Source: Clostridia bacterium
GTDB taxonomy: Bacteria; Bacillota_A; Clostridia; Oscillospirales; Acutalibacteraceae
DNA length: 18,246 nucleotides
Assembly (NCBI GenBank): GCA_017397065.1
Contig: JAFQKE010000034.1
Span: 1-18,246, forward strand
Direction of reading: 5' to 3'
The translations under genes and the position numbers were made by a program. This document shows positions 8,522 through 14,775 of this stretch, piece by piece. Within the stretch, counting starts at the first letter, position 1, and each line of letters opens with the position of its first letter. The notes beneath the pieces are model-generated. The model made no database searches. It worked only from the letters and a program-made list of their open reading frames with translations, and was not told the origin of the DNA.

Positions 8522-9246
8522 AAAATCTCCTCCTTTTTCATAACGGGTCCCTCTTTACAAATACGCTTGTAGCCCGTAATTGTTTTGCAGGAACAACCCA
8601 TACAAGCACCAAAGCCGCAACCCATTCTTTCTTCAAAGCTCATCTGACCTGATGTGGTAGATGCTTTATAAATAGCTTTGAGCATCGGCTCGGGACCGCA
8701 GGTATAAAAGTAGGAATAGCTTATATCAACCATAGCATCGGTAACAAAGCCCTTTATGCCATATGTACCGTCGGCGGTGGTAACATAAACCTCGGCGCCT
8801 AAATCTTTAAACTCCTGCTCATAAAAAATCTCATTTTTGTTATTAAAACCAAGCACAACAGTAACCTTTTTGCCCATTGCTATTAGTCTTTTTGCAAGAT
8901 TGTAAAGAGGAGGTACACCAACGCCGCCACCAAGTAAAAGCGGAGTATCACCTGCTAAAGAAAGGTCATAGCCGTTGCCAAGTCCTACCAAAACATCAAG
9001 CTCGGTGCCAACCGGCATTTTGCTCATTTGTTCGGTGCCCTCACCCACTACCTTATAGACAATGGTAACAGTAGTGGCATCTACATCGCAGACCGAAATG
9101 GGTCTGCGAAGGAATTTGCCCTCTAGTTTAATATTTATGAACTCTCCCGAGTTTTTAATATCACTTACATCGCCCTCTAACACCATTTTAAAAACGGTTT
9201 CGGTAAGAGGCGAATTTTGGATTATTTTATAGATTCCTTGTTTCAT
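8509..9246 (-). CDS. pyrK: dihydroorotate dehydrogenase B, electron transfer subunit
   Basis: FAD and [2Fe-2S] protein that passes electrons from the PyrD FMN to NAD. The 245 residues show the ferredoxin-reductase fold: FAD-binding RRPIS at 47-51, nucleotide-binding GGGVGVPP at 106-113, and CGPEPML at 183-189. The C-terminal iron-sulfur ligands are Cys210, Cys215, Cys218 and Cys230, the spacing typical of PyrK. It lies between carB (11-base gap) and pyrD (13-base overlap). The ATG at 9246 follows an AAAGGTGAG site. Confidence 0.96.
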   Translation of the reverse strand: MKQGIYKIIQNSPLTETVFKMVLEGDVSDIKNSGEFINIKLEGKFLRRPISVCDVDATTVTIVYKVVGEGTEQMSKMPVGTELDVLVGLGNGYDLSLAGDTPLLLGGGVGVPPLYNLAKRLIAMGKKVTVVLGFNNKNEIFYEQEFKDLGAEVYVTTADGTYGIKGFVTDAMVDISYSYFYTCGPEPMLKAIYKASTTSGQMSFEERMGCGFGACMGCSCKTITGYKRICKEGPVMKKEEILWED

Positions 9247-9257
9247 TCATCTCACCT

Positions 9258-12200
9258 TTAAGCATCTATGGTAGAAATCGTAAGGGTGGTTTCATCTAAA
9301 ACATCGAGCAATACTTTAACGGTATCAAGAGCAGTAAATATGGTAACATTGTTTTCGGTAGCACACTGACGAAGAAGTGCACCGTCACTCTCCTGACCTG
9401 TTGAACCAATGTCACGGGTGTTTATAACATAAGCGATATGACCCTGACGGATCGCATCGGTAATATCTTCACCCTCGTCGCTGATTTTCTTTCTTACGTG
9501 GGTACGGATTCCATTTTCTTTAAGGAATGCGGCTGTACCTGCTGTAGCCTCAATATTAAAGCCAAGATTATAAAAACGACGAATAAGTGGTAATGCTTCC
9601 TCTTTATCCTTATCGGCGATGGTTGCAAGAACTGTACCGTAATTTTGCAGGTGCATACCCGATGCCTGAAGTGCTTTATATAAAGCACGGTTAAGCTTAT
9701 CATCATAACCTATAGCCTCACCTGTGGATTTCATTTCGGGTGAGAGGTAGGCATCAAGTCCTCTGAGCTTATTAAAGGAGAAAACGGGAGCTTTTACATA
9801 CCAACGTTTTTTCTCCTCGGGATAAATATCAAATATACCCTGCTCTTTAAGGCTCTTGCCCATAATAACCTCTGTGGCTATATCTGCAAGGCTGTATCCT
9901 GTTGCCTTTGAAAGGAAAGGAACAGTACGTGATGAACGGGGATTAACCTCAATTATATAAACGTCATCCTTTTCATCAACGATGAACTGAATGTTGAAAA
10001 GGCCGACGATGCCAATGCCTATACCAAGCTTTTTGGCATACTGCAGAATGATTCCCTTAACCTTATCTGAAATACTAAAGGTGGGATAAACGCTGATAGA
10101 GTCACCGCTATGAACACCGGTACGCTCAACGAGCTCCATAATACCGGGTACAAACACATCTCTGCCATCGCAGATAGCATCAATTTCAACCTCTTTACCC
10201 TGAATGTATTTATCAACCAAAACGGGCTTGTCCTCATCAATTTCAACGGCAGTTTTAAGGTAATTGCGAAGCTGCTCCTCATTAGCAACTATCTGCATTG
10301 CACGACCACCCAAAACAAAGCTGGGACGAACAAGTACGGGATAACCGATTTCTGCGGCGGCTTTAATACCGTCTTCAATTTTGGTTACTGCCTGACCCTT
10401 GGGCTGAGGAATATTAAGCTCGGAAAGAAGTTTTTCAAAACTGTCACGATTTTCCGCACGCTCAATAGCATCACAATCGGTACCGATAATTTCAACGCCA
10501 CGCTGACGAAGAGGCTCTGCAAGGTTGATTGCAGTCTGACCACCAAGAGAAGCAATAACGCCATCGGGCTTTTCAAACTCTAATATATTCATAACATCCT
10601 CGGGAGTGAGGGGTTCAAAATAGAGCTTATCTGCAGTAGTATAGTCTGTTGAAACGGTTTCGGGATTATTGTTGATGATGATTGCTTCATAACCTGATTT
10701 TTTAATGGTGGTTACGGCGTGAACGGTAGAATAGTCAAACTCAACACCCTGACCTATACGGATAGGACCTGCACCCAAAACAACAATTTTCTTTTTATCG
10801 GTAAGGCGGGAGGCATTCTCGCCGGTATAGGAAGAATAGAAGTAAGGAATGTATGCATTTGTGTGGCAGGTATCAACCATTTTGTAAATTGGGAAAAGGT
10901 TGTTTTCTTTACGCATTGCAAAAACTTCAAGCTCATTTATACCCCAAAGCTTTGCAATGAACTGATCGCCAAAGCCCATTTTTTTGGCGGCTTTAAGGGT
11001 TTCAAAATCGCCCTTGTTAGCCTTTAAGGTGCTTTCCATTTCTACAATGTTTTTAACTGCCTCAAGGAAATATTCGGTTATCATTGTAACCTCATGAATT
11101 TTCTTAATATCTGCATTTCTGCGGAAAAGCTCTGCAATACAGAAAATATTATCATCCTTAAACTCGGTAAGATAATCAAAAAGCTCGGCCTCGGTCATAT
11201 TATCGAATTTATGCATATAGAAGTGACAGCAACCGATTTCAAGTGAGCGAACAGATTTAAGCAGACATTCCTCTAAATTAGAGCCGATGCCCATAACCTC
11301 ACCGGTAGCCTTCATCTGGGTGCCGAGAGTGTTTTTAGCAGATGCGAATTTATCAAAGGGAAATCGGGGTAATTTTGCAATTACGTAATCCAAAACCGGT
11401 TCAAAAGCTGCGTTGGTGTTAGCAATTGCAATATCCTCTAAAGCCATACCAACTGCAATTTTGGCTGTTACCTTTGCAATGGGGTAGCCGCTAGCCTTGG
11501 ATGCCAAAGCAGAGGAGCGTGAAACTCTGGGATTAACCTCAATTAAATAGTATTCGCTTGAGTTGGGGTTGAGTGCAAATTGAACGTTACATCCGCCCTC
11601 AATTTTAAGTTCTCTAATAAGCTTAATAGCTGAATCGTTAAGCATTTTAAGGTCGTGGTCATTAAGGGTCATAATAGGAGCAACAACAATTGAGTCGCCT
11701 GTATGAACACCAACAGGGTCGATGTTTTCCATACCACAGATAGTAATTGCGTGGTCGTTTGTATCACGCATAACCTCAAACTCAATTTCCTTATATCCTT
11801 TAACTGATTTTTCAATTAAAACCTGATGAACAGGAGAAAGCTTGAATGCATTTAGTCCAACCTCAACAAGCTCTTCTTCGCTGTAAGCGAAGCCGCCGCC
11901 CGTACCGCCTAATGTAAAAGCAGGACGGAGTACAACAGGGTATCCAATTCTTTTAGCGGCCGCTTTAGCCTGCTCAATATCATAGGTGATTTCAGAGGGA
12001 ATAACCGGCTCGCCTATAGACTGGCAAAGCTCTTTAAACATCTCTCTATCCTCAGCACGTTCAATACTTGCACTGCTAGTGCCTAAAAGCTCAACGCCGC
12101 ACTCCTTTAAAATGCCTTTTTCTTCAAGCTGCATTGCAAGATTAAGTCCTGTCTGACCACCAATACCCGGGATAATTGCATCGGGACGCTCATAACGGAG

Positions 12201-12431
12201 GATTTTTGCAATATATTCTAATGTTAAGGGTTCCATATAAACCTTGTCGGCAACTATAGTATCGGTCATAATTGTTGCAGGGTTAGAGTTACAAAGAATA
12301 ACCTCATATCCCTCCTCTTTAAGGGCTAAACAAGCCTGAGTGCCTGCATAGTCAAATTCAGCTGCCTGACCTATTACAATAGGGCCGGAACCGATGATTA
12401 AAATCTTTTTCAAATCTGTTCTTTTTGCCAT
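9258..12431 (-). CDS. carB: carbamoyl-phosphate synthase large subunit
   Basis: Makes carbamoyl phosphate from bicarbonate, ATP and ammonia delivered by the small subunit CarA. The protein has 1057 residues, close to the usual 1060-1075. The start is ATG 12431 (MAKRTDLKK) with GGAGG just upstream; a TTG five codons earlier overlaps that site and is unlikely. Parts in order: N-terminal ATP-grasp half with GSGPIVIGQAAEFDYAG near residue 14 and the glycine-rich GGTGGG at 175-180; an oligomerisation region at about 400-545; a second ATP-grasp half beginning with GAGPIRIGQGVEFDYS near 557; and an MGS-type allosteric domain over the last 120 or so residues. Both synthetase halves look intact. The partner gene carA, normally directly upstream, is absent here; pyrC takes that place with a 17-base gap. 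Confidence 0.97.
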   Translation of the reverse strand: MAKRTDLKKILIIGSGPIVIGQAAEFDYAGTQACLALKEEGYEVILCNSNPATIMTDTIVADKVYMEPLTLEYIAKILRYERPDAIIPGIGGQTGLNLAMQLEEKGILKECGVELLGTSSASIERAEDREMFKELCQSIGEPVIPSEITYDIEQAKAAAKRIGYPVVLRPAFTLGGTGGGFAYSEEELVEVGLNAFKLSPVHQVLIEKSVKGYKEIEFEVMRDTNDHAITICGMENIDPVGVHTGDSIVVAPIMTLNDHDLKMLNDSAIKLIRELKIEGGCNVQFALNPNSSEYYLIEVNPRVSRSSALASKASGYPIAKVTAKIAVGMALEDIAIANTNAAFEPVLDYVIAKLPRFPFDKFASAKNTLGTQMKATGEVMGIGSNLEECLLKSVRSLEIGCCHFYMHKFDNMTEAELFDYLTEFKDDNIFCIAELFRRNADIKKIHEVTMITEYFLEAVKNIVEMESTLKANKGDFETLKAAKKMGFGDQFIAKLWGINELEVFAMRKENNLFPIYKMVDTCHTNAYIPYFYSSYTGENASRLTDKKKIVVLGAGPIRIGQGVEFDYSTVHAVTTIKKSGYEAIIINNNPETVSTDYTTADKLYFEPLTPEDVMNILEFEKPDGVIASLGGQTAINLAEPLRQRGVEIIGTDCDAIERAENRDSFEKLLSELNIPQPKGQAVTKIEDGIKAAAEIGYPVLVRPSFVLGGRAMQIVANEEQLRNYLKTAVEIDEDKPVLVDKYIQGKEVEIDAICDGRDVFVPGIMELVERTGVHSGDSISVYPTFSISDKVKGIILQYAKKLGIGIGIVGLFNIQFIVDEKDDVYIIEVNPRSSRTVPFLSKATGYSLADIATEVIMGKSLKEQGIFDIYPEEKKRWYVKAPVFSFNKLRGLDAYLSPEMKSTGEAIGYDDKLNRALYKALQASGMHLQNYGTVLATIADKDKEEALPLIRRFYNLGFNIEATAGTAAFLKENGIRTHVRKKISDEGEDITDAIRQGHIAYVINTRDIGSTGQESDGALLRQCATENNVTIFTALDTVKVLLDVLDETTLTISTIDA

Positions 12432-12448
12432 TTTCTTTTCCTCCAATA

Positions 12449-13693
12449 TTAGTCAATTTTATATACAGTTTTGCCGCCAAGTGACGTCAAAACACATCTA
12501 CCAAAAAGTTTTTCTCCCTCAAAGGGGGTCGCCCTTCCCTTTGATAGAAATTCATCCGGATTTACTGTGAATTCGGTATTCAAATCCCAAACGGTAAAGG
12601 AATCATCAAAGGGGATTCCAAAGCGTTTTCTTGGATTTATTGCCATAAGCTCAATTAGTTTTTCCAAGGTGATAACACCCGTTTTAACAAGCTTTGTGTA
12701 CATCACCGCAAAGGCGGTTTCAATACCTACCACACCCATCAAACTGCCTGCAAGACCTTTGGATTTTTCTTCGGCGGTGTGAGGTGCGTGGTCGGTTGCT
12801 ATCATATCAATGGTGCCGTCCTTAGTGCCCTCAATAAGAGCCTCACGGTCGGCCGCCGATCTTATAGGCGGATTCATTTTAAATCTGCCCTCATCCTTTA
12901 GATTGCTATCATCCATTACAAGGTAGTGGGGTGCCGTTTCGCAGGTTATATCTACGCCGTCAGCCTTAGCTTTTCTTATAAGCTCTACACTCTCCTTAGT
13001 AGAGATGTGGCAAACGTGGTACTTACAGCCCGTTTTACGTGCAAGCTCAATATCACGCTTAATGGGACCCCATTCGCTTTCGCTGCATATACCCTTATGC
13101 CCGTTAGCTTTTGCGTACTCTCCATCGTGAATATATCCGCCGTTCAGCAGAGAATTATCTTCGCAGTGGGCAGAGATTACTTTGTTAAGCTCCTTTGCCT
13201 TTTGCATAGCGGCAAGCATAAGCTCTTCGCTCTGCACTCCCCTGCCATCGTCCGAAAAACCGGCAACATAGGGAGCCATAGCCTCCATATCGCTGAGCTC
13301 CAGACCTGCTTGTAGCTTGGTGATTGTACCAAAGGGTAAAACCTTTATTTTAGCGGTTTCATTGATTCTTTGCAGCTGAACCCCAAGATGCTCCATACTG
13401 TCGGGCGGTGGATTCAAATTGGGCATTGAGCAGACTGTAACATATCCGCCCCTTGCCGAAGCCGCCGTTCCGCTCTCAATGGTTTCTTTTAAAATAAATC
13501 CCGGCTCTCGAAGATGTACGTGAACATCAACAAAACCGGGAAAAATAAACAGATTATTAAAAAAGGGAATAGTTGACTCACCGTCCGCCATAGGTGCGCC
13601 GGAGGGGATAATATGACCGTCTTGAGCTAAAAAATCTTGTTTTACAAAAGAGGAATCTTTATAAAAAAGCGCATCTTTTAAAAACATTTTCAT
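12449..13693 (-). CDS. pyrC: dihydroorotase
   Basis: Zinc amidohydrolase that closes carbamoyl aspartate to dihydroorotate, the third step of pyrimidine synthesis. The protein has 414 residues and belongs to the class I type found in Firmicutes. Metal and active-site residues are visible: His58 and His60 in DVHVHLREPG, Asp148 in GFSDDG, His176 in SAHCED, His229 in CHIST, and Asp301 in ATDHAPH. The ATG at 13693 is chosen because AAAGGA lies nine bases upstream; the in-frame ATG at 13732 lies inside the leader hairpin and adds residues atypical of the family. It is the first gene of the operon, about 85 bases downstream of the predicted transcription start. Confidence 0.96.
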   Translation of the reverse strand: MKMFLKDALFYKDSSFVKQDFLAQDGHIIPSGAPMADGESTIPFFNNLFIFPGFVDVHVHLREPGFILKETIESGTAASARGGYVTVCSMPNLNPPPDSMEHLGVQLQRINETAKIKVLPFGTITKLQAGLELSDMEAMAPYVAGFSDDGRGVQSEELMLAAMQKAKELNKVISAHCEDNSLLNGGYIHDGEYAKANGHKGICSESEWGPIKRDIELARKTGCKYHVCHISTKESVELIRKAKADGVDITCETAPHYLVMDDSNLKDEGRFKMNPPIRSAADREALIEGTKDGTIDMIATDHAPHTAEEKSKGLAGSLMGVVGIETAFAVMYTKLVKTGVITLEKLIELMAINPRKRFGIPFDDSFTVWDLNTEFTVNPDEFLSKGRATPFEGEKLFGRCVLTSLGGKTVYKID

Positions 13694-13723
13694 ACGGGCA
13701 CATCCTTTACATATTTTCACAAA

Positions 13724-13757
13724 TTCACCCATCCCGAAAAAAAGCGGAATGGATGAA
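13724..13757 (-). promoter_or_regulatory. hairpin in the pyr operon leader
   Basis: In the minus-strand RNA a 13 bp stem forms between 13757-13745 and 13736-13724, with an eight-base loop CUUUUUUU. Two of the pairs are G-U, so the stem is perfect as minus-strand RNA but has two mismatches in plus-strand RNA, which supports function in the pyr leader. It starts about 22 bases after the predicted transcription start and ends about 30 bases before pyrC. It has no following T-run, so it is not a terminator, and no PyrR-type binding loop is recognised. Confidence 0.5.
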
Positions 13758-13785
13758 CTTAAAACTTTAAATATTTGTTTTTAAT

Positions 13786-13814
13786 ATTATACTAAAAAAA
13801 GGCGATTATGTCAA
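13786..13814 (-). promoter_or_regulatory. sigma-A type promoter of the pyr operon
   Basis: On the minus strand TTGACA (13814-13809), a 17 bp spacer, then TATAAT (13791-13786). Both hexamers match consensus perfectly. The predicted start is near 13779, about 85 bases before the pyrC ATG. Such a strong promoter suggests that any control acts after initiation or by a repressor not seen here. Confidence 0.88.
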
Positions 13815-13914
13815 GAGTTAAGGTGTGTATTTTTTTATACAATTATAGTTTTTTATTTTTGATTATTTTTGATTATTTTGCAAAATTCTTCAAATTTAAA
13901 ATTTCCATTGAACT

Positions 13915-13920
13915 TATAAT
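13915..13920 (+). promoter_or_regulatory. probable -10 element of the HAD gene
   Basis: A perfect TATAAT lies 35 bases before the ATG of the HAD gene. No convincing -35 hexamer is found at 16-18 bp spacing, only an AT-rich stretch. Upstream, TTTTTGATTA is repeated in tandem at 13856-13865 and 13866-13875. The two divergent promoters here share about 100 bp. Confidence 0.4.
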
Positions 13921-13955
13921 CAATAAGTATTAAAATGTAGTAAGGAGTGATAAAT

Positions 13956-14672
13956 ATGACAGATATAAAGGTTATTGCTTTTGATTTGGATGGAACGCTG
14001 ACCCAGCACAAAAGCAAGCTGAATGAACAAAACAGAAACGAGCTTTTAAGGCTTAGCAAAAAGTATAAGCTTTTAATGGTGGGTGCAGGGCAATGCCGCC
14101 GTATTTTTGAGCAGATGGAACGTTTTCCCATAGATATAATCGGCAATTACGGTATGCAATATGCAAAATACGATGAAAACACCAAAGATATTGTTATGGT
14201 ACGTGATGACTTTGTTGCCGTAAAGAATAAAGATGAAATTGAAAGAAAGGTAACAGAACTCCGCCAAAAGCACGGCTTTACCGAGTTTAAGGGCGATAAC
14301 GTAGAGTACCACCCATCGGGTTGCCTTACCTTCCCCATTCTCGGCACCAAGGCGGATATAGCCGATAAGCTCGCCTTTGACCCTGACCGCAAAAAACGCA
14401 GAGCCTTTTATAATGAAGTTGTGGATGCATTTCCCGACTACGTGGTATTTGTAGGCGGAAGCTCGTCCTTTGATATGGCGCCAAAGCCCTATGATAAATA
14501 TTATGCACTTGACCGCTACTGCAAGGAAAACGGACTTAGTCACAGCGAAGTTTTATACATAGGTGATGATTACGGTATAGGCGGCAATGATGAGGCGGTT
14601 TATAAATCGGATTTTAATTACATTACCATTGATAATTATTTAGATTTTCCCGAAAAGGTGAAAGGATTATAG
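13956..14672 (+). CDS. HAD-IIB hydrolase, phosphomannomutase-like
   Basis: Cytoplasmic HAD-superfamily protein of 238 residues. The ATG at 13956 follows AAGGAG at 13942-13947; the in-frame GTG at 13947 overlaps that site and is unlikely. Motif I is FDLDGTLT with Asp10 (nucleophile) and Asp12. Motif III is probably Lys181 in PYDKYYAL, and motif IV is GDD at 203-205 followed by GGND at 209-212. The segment VGGSSSFDMAPKPYDKYYAL and the end GIGGND resemble eukaryotic phosphomannomutases, whose cap domain is also type C2B. Motif II, normally a Ser or Thr, reads GAG at 43-45. It may act on a sugar phosphate, but mutase activity is not established and a plain phosphatase role is as likely. It stands alone, divergent from pyrC, with its own terminator. 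Confidence 0.85.
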   Translation: MTDIKVIAFDLDGTLTQHKSKLNEQNRNELLRLSKKYKLLMVGAGQCRRIFEQMERFPIDIIGNYGMQYAKYDENTKDIVMVRDDFVAVKNKDEIERKVTELRQKHGFTEFKGDNVEYHPSGCLTFPILGTKADIADKLAFDPDRKKRRAFYNEVVDAFPDYVVFVGGSSSFDMAPKPYDKYYALDRYCKENGLSHSEVLYIGDDYGIGGNDEAVYKSDFNYITIDNYLDFPEKVKGL

Positions 14673-14695
14673 AATATTTACTATTACATAACAAT

Positions 14696-14740
14696 CCCCC
14701 GATATGTGAGAATCAGTCACATATCGGGGGTGAATTTTTT
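14696..14740 (+). terminator. intrinsic terminator after the HAD gene
   Basis: A perfect 14 bp stem: CCCCCGATATGTGA at 14696-14709 pairs with TCACATATCGGGGG at 14717-14730, loop GAATCAG. TGAA then TTTTTT at 14735-14740 follows on the plus strand. It lies between two convergent genes. The minus strand has only ATTG after the stem, so it is a weaker stop for the dockerin gene ending at 14776. Confidence 0.9.
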
Positions 14741-14775
14741 AGATTAATATTAAAATTTCAACTGAATTTGCAATA

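Noticed and set aside
10110..10583. 157-codon plus-strand frame inside carB
   Set aside because: It is an antisense shadow of a highly conserved carB region; no ribosome binding site or family resemblance was seen.
12926..13315. 129-codon plus-strand frame inside pyrC
   Set aside because: Antisense to the conserved metal-binding core of dihydroorotase and without a ribosome binding site, so treated as a shadow.
13694..13779. PyrR-dependent attenuator ahead of pyrC
   Set aside because: The leader is too short, has no intrinsic terminator and no recognisable PyrR binding loop.
13856..13880. Tandem TTTTTGATTA repeat as a regulatory array
   Set aside because: Only two and a half copies of a low-complexity AT sequence; chance in such DNA is likely, so it is only mentioned with the HAD promoter.
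14073..14543. 156-codon minus-strand frame opposite the HAD gene
   Set aside because: The plus-strand frame has HAD motifs, a ribosome binding site and a terminator; the antisense frame has none of these.
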